From positions 372,001 to 436,000 of the forward strand of contig VICG01000002.1 in the NCBI GenBank assembly GCA_008692225.1: a DNA stretch of 64,000 bases, given 5' to 3'. Position numbers and translations under genes: made by a program. Positions 11,448-21,909 of this stretch are shown here, piece after piece. Within the stretch, counting starts at the first letter, position 1; the number at the start of each line of letters is the position of its first letter. The notes under the pieces were generated by a model. The model did not search any database. It saw only the letters and a program-made list of their open reading frames with translations, and was not told the origin of the DNA. This DNA comes from Monilinia fructicola. Its lineage: Eukaryota; Ascomycota; Leotiomycetes; Helotiales; Sclerotiniaceae.

Positions 11448-12133
11448 ATGGTAAAGAAAAGCCTTCTACAATTCTAACAAACCTCCCTCACAAATGTAAA
11501 TAAAACTAATATCAACTCTTTCACAGCCTCCCAAAAAACCAACCCCATCCACATCAACAATAACAACAACAACAACGGCAACAGCGACCCCTCAACCCCA
11601 AGCCCAAACCCCTACAGACATAACCCTCCTCTTCAAACACACCTCCCACACCATCCTCCTCCTCACCACCGCTCACCAGACCTTCACCCAAATTTTAACA
11701 CACCTATTAACGGTTCCTCCGCGAACGCTACCCCAACGGACTCCTCCCCATGCCATCTCCCCTCACCGCAACCACAACATCTTCAACCAACCCTCCTCCA
11801 GAAATCCAAAGAATCCCGCTCCCCTCCACCATCCAAGATATCGCCCTCGCGCTTCCCCAAGACGCGCAAGACCCACAAAAGGGATGGACAGAACTAGATT
11901 TAGGATTGGGTGATACGCCCGGAGGATTGGCGCTGCGAGATGGAGCCGTCCTTGCATTTAAGCTCCTGGGGGATGATGCAGAAACAGAAAGGGGGTTTGA
12001 TGTTAGGTGGCCGAGTTACGAGGAGATCTATGGCGATGAGGAGGAGGAGGAGGAGGAGGAGGGGGGGGATGATGAGGATGGAGAGGGGGGTGGTGAGGAT
12101 GCGGAGGATGAAGAAGAAGAGGAGGATCTTTGA
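11448..12133 (+). CDS. Small protein with acidic C-terminus, function unknown
   Basis: Exon 1 is only the ATG (11448-11450), followed directly by an intron 11451-11526 (GTAAAG...CACAG) and exon 2 (11527-12133). The protein begins MPPKKPTPSTS, has a Thr/Pro-rich leader, a short hydrophobic segment (ITLLFKHTSHTILLLTTAH), a conserved-looking core with LRERYPNGLLPMPSP and GWTELDLGLGDTPGG, DGAVLAFKL and FDVRWPSYEEIYGDEE, and ends in a long Glu/Asp run. One extra base in the CC at 11716-11717 breaks the frame; without it the gene has 203 codons (202 aa). Its start is shared-promoter with the gene on its left. I recognise the layout as that of a conserved fungal hypothetical protein but cannot assign a function. 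Confidence 0.65.
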
Positions 12134-13117
12134 GAGGGGGGATGATCGCGATGATGATGATGACGATGATGAGTGAGGCGCGAATTACTGATCGGGTACT
12201 TAACGTCCAAATATCCGAAAATATACACTACAACAGCATTAGGAGTTAGGCATTATCGAAGCTACATGTCACAAAATCATTCTGGCGTTAAAGGTCACCT
12301 GACGAAAGGAGGTGGATGGAAGTCTGCTTAGCTCTGAAGCCGAAATGTTTAAAGTTGATCTTGCTTTGTTGTTTTCTGATTTGCTTTCTTGCTCTCTCAT
12401 TAGAGGTCTAGAGATTCGAGTAACAAGGTAACACGATAGCAACATAGCAAGATAGCAAAATACCTACCAAGCAATAACAAAGCATGAAATACAAAACCGC
12501 CATCATCTCTTTTCTCATGTTCTCATCCTCGCATCATAATGTGATGCTTTACAGTCTAGTAGTCTAGCATCGTACCAAGATCCATACCAGTGTCCATATC
12601 TATACATATGATCCAAAACATGCAGGAACATCACTCTTGGTAGGCAGGTGACTATCGGTAGATGGATATCTACTGGACTGGTAGGTGGCTATTGATGGGT
12701 TTATAAATTACTTGACCATACTAGACCAATCCACATCATGCTAAGTCATGATTCCATTAGGGCCCATAGTCCTATATTCGGGTCAGTCATATGCTTGGTT
12801 GTTTATGTTTTGCATCTTGGTTTTGATTTCTGTATTTGTGTATTTTCGTATCGAGGCATGTACATATATATGTGTGTGTGAGTGAGTGAGTGTGTGAGTA
12901 AGTGAGTGAGTGAGTGTGAGTAAGTGAGTGAGTGAGTGAGTGAGTGAGTGAGTGAGTGAGTGAGTGAGTGAGTGAGTGAGTGAGTGGGTGAGTGAGTGAG
13001 TGAGTGAGTGAGTGAGTGAGTGAGTGTATGAGTAAGTGAGTGAGTGAGTGTGTGTGTATGTACAGTACAACAACACTTTATAATATAAAATCTATACACC
13101 CTCCCACCCTCCTACCC
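12134..13117. other. Gene-free gap with large GTGA microsatellite
   Basis: Between the acidic protein gene and the Nudix gene, which converge here. Apart from the tetranucleotide array (12871-13058) there are short TAGCAA and TACCAA repeats near 12430-12480. Both neighbours' 3' untranslated regions should lie here; no gene is seen. Confidence 0.45.
12871..13058. repeat. (GTGA)n tetranucleotide microsatellite, about 190 bp
   Basis: A GTGA/GAGT array of more than 40 units with scattered GTAA, GTGT and GGTG variants. Open frames across it give only Thr-His-Ser-Leu type repeats and are not genes. Confidence 0.95.
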
Positions 13118-14451
13118 TCACAACTTCACGCCCCCACCCAAAACCTCACTCCTCTTCCTGACCTCCAAATCCCTCGGTCCCTCCTTCAAAAACACTCAGG
13201 AGGATAACTTGTTCATCATCCCCTTTCCCCTTCGCATCCTTCCCCTCCCCCTCAAACTCCGGCGCCCCATTCCCCAACCCCAAAATCGTTCTCCCATCCT
13301 CCCGCTGCACACCCAGGATCACGGGAGAAATAAATTTTATCCGCCCATTTTGTGCTAGATGCACCATCTGCATCATCATCTGTAGCAATAGAACGCGCCA
13401 GAAATTCCCTGAGGGCGATCCTCTGATTTCTGAGTTCTTCTTGTGAAGAAGCAGAAGAAGAAGACAAAAACTCCCCCAACAACCCCAACAAATAAAACTG
13501 CGGCGGGAACAAACTGATTTCCCCCTCCTCGCCCTCTCCAACCAAACCCACAGTCCGCAAATTCCGCCGCCGTATGCTCACTGCCATCATGCTTGGGCAT
13601 TGTCTGCACGTGCCCTGATTTCCCGCCTTCGCCCTGCGTCTGGGCCGGACGGCCCGACTCCGGACCGTCCAGCTCGAACGGTAAGAAATATACATACATC
13701 TGCGTGGTGAAACGCCTCTTCGCATTCCCCGGCGTGATCCATCGCGTACAGGGGATCAAGCCCTGCGTATCGGGCACGGCACCCACCTCGCTCAACCAGG
13801 CGGGGAAATTTTTGGATTTGGCGTGGATTGCCGAGCGGGCCTGTTCTTTTTGGGGGGAGGGGATGTGGATTAGTTGTGTGGTGTTTTCCTCGTGATTGGG
13901 ATTGGGATTGGATTTCGATCACCATCCCTGTCTCTATGGGTATGGTGAGAAGGGTGGGGGAGGGGGGCATTTCTAGAATCTTTCGCGTGCGCGAGCAGGA
14001 TGCCGCATTCCTCGAAACATTCCCGGATGGCGCATAGTCTGTAGATGGGAGAGTCTGCGTGGCGGAGAGGGGAGGAGGGCGTCGGGATGGGGGATTCGTG
14101 GAAGGGGTCGAGGCTTCCGCCGGTGAAGACGTGGGCGGAGGGGTAGGTGCTGGATGTTTTTGTGCGGTGGAGGAGGAGGATTTGATTGTTGGGGGAGATG
14201 AGGAGGATACTGAGCGCGGGGGAGGGGGTTAGATGGTTTGTTTATGTTTATGTTTATGTTTTTGTTTGTGTCTTTGTCTGTGTTTTTATATAGTGGGTGA
14301 TTGGACAGGATCAGAAAGAAAATAGGGAAATATACCTAGAGCTAGGCTCGGGAATAGCGATTGACTTTTTTGTTTTGGGCTCCAGGTTCGAGGTGCTGGA
14401 TGTCATGTGTTGTTTCTCCAAGTCGGTTTTTGGAGGTCCGGATGACGGCAT
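13118..14451 (-). CDS. NUDT19-like Nudix hydrolase, frame broken at five 1-nt sites
   Basis: Likely hydrolyses CoA or a nucleotide-diphosphate compound; NUDT19 relatives act on CoA and acyl-CoA in peroxisomes, but the substrate here is inferred. Exon 1 is 14451-14336 (start MPSSGPPKTD; an in-frame ATG at 14406 is an alternative), intron 14335-14210 (GTATAT...CTCAG), exon 2 14209-13118. Order: ILLLHRTKTSSTYPSAHVFT, GGSLDPFHE, then the Nudix-box end CAIRECFEECGILLA with RE..EE.G intact; LIPCTRWITP and RRFTTQMYVYFLPFE typical of NUDT19; EISLFPPQFYLLGLL and EDGRTILGLG near the C-terminus. Five extra bases in runs break the frame (plus strand 13962-13967, 13884-13887, 13547-13549, 13335-13338, 13188-13192). 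Without them it has 401 codons (400 aa). The site at 13884 could also lie slightly upstream. Confidence 0.82.
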
Positions 14452-14888
14452 GGCTAAACGAGTAATTCCCGATCTTGTCCGTTGTTCTTGATTGAAAGTT
14501 CTTCTATCCCTATTCCCAGCTATCCGATGTAAAAATTGAGCATTCGATAGTCGGGGTAAGGGCAGCGTCTTGAGTATGACAACCTTGGAATTAATGATTT
14601 TCTATGGGAGTGTAAGCTTGGGACTGTGTGATATGAATGAGAAGATATGGACCGGATGATTTAGAAAAGACATGACATTCAGATCTGGATTCGCTTAGAG
14701 TTTTATATTTGAGGGGTGGCGAGAGGGAGTATGTTGTGGGGAACAGACAGAGACATTGAGGAAGCTATCAAAAGTTGCAAACAAGGAAATTCATAATAGC
14801 CGATCGATCTACTATTACAACGAATCCCCAAGAGGCAAGCAGCTATGAAATCCTCGCCCCACTTCATATTCCTCGATCTCGATGAATA
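14452..14888. other. Upstream region of the Nudix gene
   Basis: No gene is seen. The region should carry the minus-strand Nudix gene's promoter. It ends at a family 1 MITE. Confidence 0.4.
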
Positions 14889-15142
14889 TACTTGGCGTTG
14901 TTTTGGGTCAATGCCGGGCTAAAAATTAACTGAAAATGTAACTTATTTTAAAAATTATAATAAAATTAACAAATCCATTAAAAATTATAAATAATGCTTT
15001 ATAGTATTATTAAGTTAAAAAATAAACGTTTAGTATATTTAAATTTTTAAAAATGGAAGTTTTATAATATATAAAAAAGAATTTAAAATATATACTATTT
15101 TGTAGATTTTCGCCTGGCATTGACCCAAAACAACGTCAAGTA
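14889..15142 (+). mobile_element. Small TA-type MITE (family 1), complete, 254 bp
   Basis: Starts TACTTGGCGTTGTTTTGGGT and ends in the reverse complement with a few changes (CATTGACCCAAAACAACGTC then AAGTA). TA flanks both ends (14887-14888 and 15143-15144), the target duplication of Tc1/mariner-type elements. The interior is AT-rich and non-coding. Two relatives lie in this window. Confidence 0.9.
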
Positions 15143-15183
15143 TAGTGAAGTTCCATTTTCATCGATTAACCTAATATGATGAA

Positions 15184-15780
15184 AATAGGAGCTAATCATG
15201 ACGATATATGTATATATTAGAACTACTACCAATTCTAAATCAATTTAGCCTATAGAATACTATACTATTCATAACCTCGCTAATTTCCAAAAGTATAAAA
15301 TACCCGTGGACAGTAGAACTCGGCTATACCGGAAAGATTTTCTAATTTTGTCGAATTTATATAGAAGTGTCGGAATTTTTTAATATACCGGAATACTAGA
15401 GTAAATTTTTAAAATTAATTCCGGTATAGTTGAGTGAATTTATATAGGATTATTAGTTAGTATATGCTTTAAAGCTAATAATTTATCGGAAAAAGTTTAT
15501 CATATAATCCCATTGAAACTCTATCTATATAAATCTATATAAACCTATATTAGCTTATATAAAGTCTATATAAAGCCTATATAATTTTTTATATATATCT
15601 TATTAGACCGGAAACCTAGTTATACCGGATTTGATTGGCCGAATTTTTTGATTTGCTATAACCAAGTTCTACTATGTAGCTGAATGATTTTTAACAGAAA
15701 TACTATATTCATAGACTATGCCTATGATATAAACTATGGAAATGAAGATGAAAAATGACTGAATGTCTCTAATAAGGTTA
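15184..15780 (+). repeat. Left arm of a divergent inverted-repeat pair, interrupted by a small transposon
   Basis: Sequences at 15184-15310 and 15675-15780 together match, in reverse complement, the segment 16690-16910. Shared landmarks include CTCGCTAATTTC, TATAAAATA, AGAAATACTATATTCATAGA versus AGAAATGCTATATTTATAGA, and CTATGCCTATGATATAAACT. A 364-bp element at 15311-15674 separates the two parts of this arm and is absent from the other arm. Confidence 0.7.
15311..15674. mobile_element. Pogo-like MITE with CAGTAGAAC ends
   Basis: The left end is CAGTAGAACTCGGCTATACC and the right end is close to its reverse complement (TATAACCAAGTTCTACT). This CAGTNGAAC-type terminus is characteristic of pogo/Fot1 elements. 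Internal ATACCGGA motifs occur in both halves. It has no coding capacity. The flanking TA is not clearly preserved. Confidence 0.65.
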
Positions 15781-16689
15781 TCTTTCCGAAATCCGGGGAA
15801 GCTTATGGGCCGAACCGAGGTTTGTGTAAGGTTATCGTGTCCGTGCGCCTGTTCAGGTCTTCTTGGCAGGCTTCTCCTGGCTAGGAGCGTCTAGTGATCC
15901 AGATAATCGATGTAGAGTGATCGAGTGAAAGATTCTATGTTGAAGTTCAGATACTGAAATTGATTGCTTGGTGGCAAAATTAGTAGTCAAGTTTGGGGTT
16001 GTTATCTATTGATTTGATGCTGGAATGATCGCTTTGGGTTAGCTGGAAAGAGTAGCCCTAGGGTACCACAAATTTGGCGTATTGCCATATATAATATGGT
16101 ACTAGGTAATCCATAAACGTTTGGGTACATGGCAGATAGTTAGGAGTCAAAAATAATAATAGTCTATGTTTTTATTTTGAGCTTAGTCTGTTGATCTTGG
16201 TGTATTGAGCTAGGCTTATTCAAGCATGTTACGAAATCTTGGTCTATTTAAGCGTATTGCTTTATTTAGGCATATTCGGGTATATCACAAACTTATAGTA
16301 TCATCGAAGTTGCCGTTGTTATTATTATAATTGAAGCTGTTCAGAATTCAAAGTGGTTAATACATTATTAGAGAATAGGGGGGGGGGCGTTTTCGAAATA
16401 GGGGGGCGAAATAGAGGTAGAGAAAGCAATCCTTTAACGAATGGAATAACTTACAATTAATAAAACGATGATGATATTGAAAGTACTGAAGTGAAGTGAA
16501 TAATGTTAAAATGAAGTAAAATTGAAGAGTTGAGGTGGGATTAAGAATGGTATACTAGTATTTTGAAGCTGATATAGTACTTGAAACCAATATAGTATTC
16601 TGAAAATCTTTCAATGTGAACGTTATAAAGCTTCTACCACTTATGTGTATGAAGTATAAGCTATAATAGGAGTTAGGGAGATTCTACAA
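15781..16689. other. Spacer between the two inverted arms
   Basis: Non-coding by inspection, of mixed composition. It contains a G9 run near 16379-16387 and nothing recognised as a protein fragment. If the arms are the ends of one old element, this would be its interior. Confidence 0.35.
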
Positions 16690-16910
16690 TAGAGACATTT
16701 ATTAGCCAGTTTTCATTTTCAGTTTCATAGTTTATATAATAGGCATAGTCTATAAATATAGCATTTCTATTAAATGACATCTAGTTATATTTTATAGTTT
16801 TCGAAATTAGCGAGATTATAGTTGGTATAGCATTCTATACAAGCGGATAGGCTAGATCAACTAGTGATTCTAATATAGATATATATCTTCAAGATGAGCG
16901 CCCGTTTTAG
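16690..16910 (-). repeat. Right arm of the divergent inverted-repeat pair
   Basis: Reverse-complement match to 15184-15310 plus 15675-15780, without the inserted element. The shared parts are similar but clearly diverged. Confidence 0.7.
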
Positions 16911-17772
16911 CTATACCAGGCTAATTTGATGAAAACAAAGCTTCATTTTATGTTCCTCCAAATCTAGGAAATTTCAAGGAATATAGAGTAAGGCGAGGAT
17001 TTCATAGTTGCCTTTTTGGGACTCATTATAATAGTAGATTGATCGCTATTATGAATATCCTTATTCGAAACTTTTAATAGTTTCCTAAATGTCTCTAATT
17101 GTATAGCATATTGCCATCAAAGTGGTACTCTAGGGTAGATGGACACTGAATAGTTCCAACAATCATCTGGAGAGGAGCTACTCTTAGTTCCAATTTAGCA
17201 AATTACTCGTTCGTTCAAATAGTGTGACACTCCAATACATCAGTACGTATTATAGTAAGGTAAACTACGAGTTCAATACCCCGAGTTCTTAGCTTTGGAG
17301 CGGGGTACTTTGTGGTCACACCCAGACATGCGTAATAACACCGGGCGCATATTTTTAATACAGTAATTGTATTAGCAGTAGAATCACAGGGAAGGTAAAG
17401 CAAAGATCTAATAACTTTAATTGTCTGTATCCAATCTCGAAGATGTGTAAATACTTTGCTATCGCAATGTATGGAAGTATCAAACTAAAGTTCAATCTTT
17501 CCACAGCCCAATAGATGATTTTCGTCTCCTCATGTTTCCTGTCGCCTTTTTTCCCGTCCTGAATAAATCACGCCCTTTGCTGCCGAAAGTTAGAAGCAGA
17601 TCCAGCCTGCTCAATGCCCATTGCAGCTTGATGCCTTGCCTTCTCCCTCCGATCTTCCCCTCGTCCATGCCAACTTCATAATCAACGAAAAAGAAAAGAT
17701 AAACAACCACCACCCGCTCAAACAACTCACAAAATTTCTCCTGAAATTTTCCCTCTTCTCTCTCAGGCTCCC
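16911..17772. other. Gene-free gap
   Basis: No convincing gene. A minus-strand open frame at 17492-17725 has no family features and is more likely the 3' region of the membrane-protein gene to its right. Nothing else is recognised. Confidence 0.4.
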
Positions 17773-18953
17773 CTAATTAACAATATTCCATCCCCTCAGA
17801 ATGCCTCTCCTCTCCCTCTCCAACTCCTCGATCCAGAATTTTGTTTGATGCAAAACGGACATATACATGATCAAAACTACAACGACCTTACCAACCACCA
17901 GCATATAATTTGCCGCCTCATCGATCGAATGAGGATTATGATGATAGTAATAAGCAGCCCAGACTAAGACCATCGAGATTGCTCCGGAGATCAAGAGCTA
18001 GGGGTTTTATGTTTAGTTTTGTAATTTTGGAAGGAAGGAATGGGAGTGGGGATGTGGTAGATTTTGACTGTGAAAATTATAGGTACATGTATATTAAGCA
18101 TGACTCTAGTTTCAGAAGTCATGTCAGTCATTGCCGCCGTGTATTTTTCGCTCATCTCAGGACGCATCTTGCTCATGCTTTGTGGATGCTGGTTTTCGGG
18201 GATAGTCTGGAGGTTGGAGACTTTGGCGAGGTGAGAGGTGCGGAATTTGCTATAGTGTCAATGTTAGTTTTGAGTATCAAGTTAGGAGGTGCACATGTTA
18301 GGAGGATACCCACGTGTTTCTGTTCTGTGGATAGATTCGATCTTGGATGATCTGTTGAACACTCCGGGTTTTGACTTCCCATGCTGTGGTATATTCATCT
18401 TCGGCATTCTTATCATCCTTACGGAAATATGAAATGATCAAGACGATGGCGAAGATAACGACAGTAGCTGCAACCCAGAAGTTGTCGGAAGAGTGAAAGA
18501 AGGAGAGAATGAGAAGAATCGGAGTGATTAGAATTGAGACGAAGGTCTAGATATCTTGTTAGTATCTAGTGAGTAACATGGAATCTAAACTTCGTTATGA
18601 GCTACTCACCCAAAGGAGAATTTGCGCAAACTTATGGCTGATTGATGAACCATGATAAGCTTCTTCTCGAAGATATTCTGCTGAAAGAACATATTCATTG
18701 TCGATCGGAGTATTTATAGAAAGTGGCGGGTTGTTCATAACAGATCCAGAAACATCAATAGTGGGTGTTGGAAGTCTGGTACCTGCAGTTTGGATCTAGA
18801 TTAAGATGGAAGTAAGTTTCTATGAATGTGTGGACTGAGTGGAGGTAGAAGTGGAGCAAAGAGGAGTGTTCTTACTACATTTGGGGACAATGTTGGACGG
18901 AGGGGAGACATTATTGCCAACAGCCTCGATATTTGAGACTTAGATGACTCCAT
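17773..18953 (-). CDS. Multi-pass membrane protein, five exons, function unknown
   Basis: Exons are 18953-18876, 18795-18610, 18546-18314, 18249-18087 and 17997-17773. Introns are 80, 63, 64 and 89 nt with GTAAGA, GTGAGT, GTGGGT and GTACCT donors and TAG acceptors. Phases agree and the total is exactly 295 codons (294 aa), with no frame break. The N-terminus is MESSKSQISRLLAIMSPLRP; a cytosolic-looking stretch ends FAQILLW, followed by two adjacent membrane segments (FVSILITPILLILSFF, AATVVIFAIVLIISYF), a polar middle with a possible helix (KVSNLQTIPE), then two more membrane segments (LLISGAISMVLVWAAYYY, VVGKVVVVLIMYMSVL) and a charged tail. I do not recognise the family. Splice sites are my reading and were chosen by frame. 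Confidence 0.72.
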
Positions 18954-19803
18954 TGTGTACGGGTTATCTTTGTGAGTTATCAGTCAATGAAAATGTTGAT
19001 AATCAAGATAGTTTCCGAGCTAACGGTGCAACCAAAAGCTTGTTGAACACAATTCAAAATATCAGAAGAGAAACTTTTGATTTATCTGTCGGCTTGTGAT
19101 TTTCTTGAATGTGTAAGAAGGATGTATCCACATTATCTAAGAGCTTTTTTATTTCTCTTTATGTCTTCTTTCTTGAAGATGGGAGCTAGAATTTTTAGCT
19201 TGTAGTCAATACAACAGCTAATTTAGAATTCTTGGCCATTCCAAAATGTTCCAATGGAATTTAAGATCAACTAATACTTATTATCTTATAAATTGAGAAA
19301 GTTCGAAGACCCAATAGATTGAATTTGCCTCGGTAGCTCTGAATTCTACTCGAGTTGAGGAAGGTTCCCAAGTGAATCAATCTCTTGGACAAAGGGTAGA
19401 GTATGGACCCGAACTGAATCCTTCTTCCAGAAAAACATCTTAATAAAAGAATATACATAGGAAAGGGGCGCTTGATGTAAAATAGCTTTCGAGAGATATA
19501 AGAGAGTATGAAACGGGATAAAGTATCAATACAGTAACAAATTGTAAACGCCTACAGAGCCACGATATGGGTAAATGTATAAGGAATCGACGAGAATTCG
19601 TAAACTCTTTGGATAATGACATTCTAAATATTAATCTTCATAGAGCCTCAGTTTCATGGACTTCCATGAAAGTTCAAAGTTCGCAGACGTAATTACCTCT
19701 TTACTTAAGATCCTTTGGAGTACCTATCCTATTCCCTTCCAAACTTACCGTCTTCTCACTCTCCATAAGCGACTTTCGCGTCCCCCTCCTCCCAAGCATT
19801 CGT
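18954..19803. other. Upstream region of the membrane-protein gene
   Basis: Should hold the promoter of the minus-strand membrane-protein gene on its left and the 3' end of the NADAR gene on its right. Minus-strand frames near 19267-19622 are short and lack family features. No gene is called. Confidence 0.4.
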
Positions 19804-20432
19804 TTAGGTGTCATTCCCACGCTCATTTTCACTCTTTTTATCCTTTTCGTTCTCGTTCTCCTTCTCCCTAATCCTCTTTCTTGCCTCCATAATTGCCATT
19901 CCCAATAAATTCTTTCCCCACCCCTTTCTCTTTCCCTCCAACGTTCCATCTCTCTCCTGTCTCTGACACTCCTTAACACCACCCTTACTCCAATTCCCCA
20001 AATTTTATCATAAGGCTCGCTTCAACCAACTCTCTTTCACCTCTTGCTTCCAGCTGATCTTTCAACTCTTTTCCTCCTTTCGAGAATTTCAGTGAATTAC
20101 CTCGAATCACTATCTTGACTTTAACTTTATTCCATTCCTTTTCATCAAATCTTCCGACTGAACGACTAAGAGATTCGATTTCCCGTGGACTGGTACATTC
20201 CAGAATATTGAGAGAGAAAGGGATATCACCGAAGTGAATGGCCTTGTGGTATATCATGTACCCAATTCAAATTAGTGAGGCATACATAGAAAAGAGGGGA
20301 AACAGACTGTTCTGCGCTGGTGAAGATTTGGCCATCATCATCATCAGAGAATTCGCAGATATAATGTTGAGATAGAAAGGCATGATGGGCATCATCTGGA
20401 TGCCAGAAGAATATTGGTCCATTGGTACCCAT
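19804..20432 (-). CDS. NADAR-domain (YbiA-like) protein, abnormal splice acceptor and two frame breaks
   Basis: NADAR proteins are N-glycosidases acting on ADP-ribosylated or riboflavin-pathway ribosyl compounds; the substrate here is unknown. Exon 1 is 20432-20308: MGTNGPIFFWHPDD, LSQHYICEF, IFTSAEQ. Exon 2 (20261-19804) continues YMIYHKAIHFGD, SPREIESLSRSVGRFD, then DKIWGIGV, the family's Asp-x-x-Trp-Gly-x-Gly signature, and ends basic and charged (EARKRIREKENENEK). The intron needed to join them (20262-20307, 46 nt, GTCTGT donor, CACTAAT branch) would end in GG, not AG. Missing bases at 20014-20015 and 19925-19927 break the frame; restoring one each gives 195 codons (194 aa), usual for a NADAR protein. 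It is either a pseudogene or hit by sequence errors. Confidence 0.75.
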
Positions 20433-20718
20433 TTTGGTGATTTCTTCGTGTGGTTTAACGTGGAGAATGCAATCAATTGCGGATTAATAAGAGGGAATAG
20501 AGTTTAAGATCAAGATTGAATGTTCCAAGAATGATTGAAAGATATTTTGATATTTGATTAAGAACTGTACTAAGAAAGGTGTATTTAGTGAGGTATGCAT
20601 ATATGATAACTGTGTGACATTGAAGCTTGCATGATGTTGTGTTGTATGCAACTGTCAGGCTTTCTCGGGTAACATCAACCTCGAAATGTTGAACACTTTA
20701 GAAGCATTAATCATAGAC
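20433..20718. other. Gap upstream of the NADAR gene
   Basis: No gene is seen. It presumably carries the NADAR gene's promoter. Confidence 0.35.
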
Positions 20719-21562
20719 TCATACGACACTGCTCTGGTATATATGTAGGATTGGAAAGTTATGTCTTAATCCTGAAGTATTTGCTAAATAACGATTCCTA
20801 TCTATAAAATTCGAGCTCCTCCGTGTACAATCCAACGAAAGCACACCTCGAAGTTCAAGAGTCTTCAGCAGCAGATTGAAAACAACCAGAACACCATACC
20901 CATAATCATAACCGTGATTGAAATTAGAAAATCGGATTATTGAGGATTCCAGCTTCGAACCCCTCACCAAAAGCAATTTGAATATCAGTACGCAAAATAG
21001 CAAACGAGAAAGCCATTGATACCACTTGCTTTAGGATGGACCACCAATATTTTTCCATAAATTCGTCCATAGTTGTAGAAAGGAGAAATAAGATGAGAGA
21101 TTGGATGTTGAAAAGGATAAAGAGCTATTTGAAGTCATTAATTTGAAGTAGAATTGGGGGAGAATACAATATACCAATTGCATTAGAAAGCGGGGGGTCT
21201 TGAAGTACTCTTTGTTCTGTGGAGGGAGATCAGCTCAAGATTCTGAGAAACAGTTTCAAAGGTTAATGAAGTGACATACCCGAGTATTATTGGCTCTGAA
21301 TATAGATGATACATCAAACCATTCCCCAGCCTCTCCTCCCTTGTTCTCTCGACGTTTCCTATCATATATAAGCATGCCAGACTACGCACCGGATTTTCAA
21401 CGATACATACTGGAGGTCTTTGGTTTGAATGATTTGTTCTCCGAGCTTATTTTTTGATCCAGTCTAAATTAAAAACCATTAAACACTTTTTCGAATGGAT
21501 TCAGGGACTGGAAGCGAGCTTACACAGAGAGAGCTCCCCTGAGTATCCTTTTGATCCGCCAT
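20719..21562 (-). CDS. Uncertain multi-exon gene, possible membrane protein
   Basis: Pieces look coding on the minus strand but I cannot join them safely. A possible start is the ATG at 21562 (MADQKDTQGSSLC, GTAAGC donor after 21524, acceptor before 21463). A better block lies about 21410-21290: PPVCIVENPVRSLACLYMIG then NVERTREERLGNGLMYHLYS, ending at a GTATGT donor. Then comes EQRVLQDPPLSNAI (21230-21180) and, after an intron ending near 21131, LFILFNIQSLILFLLS and WWSILKQVVSMAFSFAIL, two likely membrane segments. The 3' end is unclear: a frame to 20719 stays open but looks less coding. No family is recognised. Confidence 0.35.
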
Positions 21563-21615
21563 AACTGTCTGTGATATAAATGCGTGATTCTGAAGGTAAT
21601 TAGATCTAGTTAACA

Positions 21616-21909
21616 TCATGCTGAATGAGCCATCAGATGTATCAAAGACTTACAGGTTGTAATTTCAGTTGTGATAAATCCTTCGCTGCAAAGACTTATG
21701 CTGTGACAAGAAGATGAGAAGATGTCCTCATTCACGAAATCCTGAGATAAATATTCGAACCATTGGTGAATACAGCAATCTAGACGAGTAATACAGCCTC
21801 GGAAAGATCTCTCATGGCGAATAATAGAAGGTTGGCGATGATATTCAGTGTAGCTGTACCCAAGGCATACCCCTCCAAAAGTGTACAAGAGACTCGTAAT
21901 TATCGACAA
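21616..21909 (-). other. Possible exon on the minus strand, unresolved
   Basis: An open frame with IITSLLYTFGGVCLGY, a Cys-rich middle and WFEYLSQDFVNEDIF is preceded by a possible intron acceptor (CACTATAG, near 21932). It could be an upstream exon of the gene at 20719-21562 or a separate gene; there is no family match to decide. Confidence 0.25.

Noticed and set aside
12783..13099. Overlapping minus-strand frames rich in Thr-His-Ser-Leu
   Set aside because: They are translations of the GTGA microsatellite with no other protein features.
17492..17725. Minus-strand frame downstream of the membrane-protein gene
   Set aside because: No membrane segment pattern or motif beyond one hydrophobic patch, and no splice path to the upstream gene, which already has a good stop.
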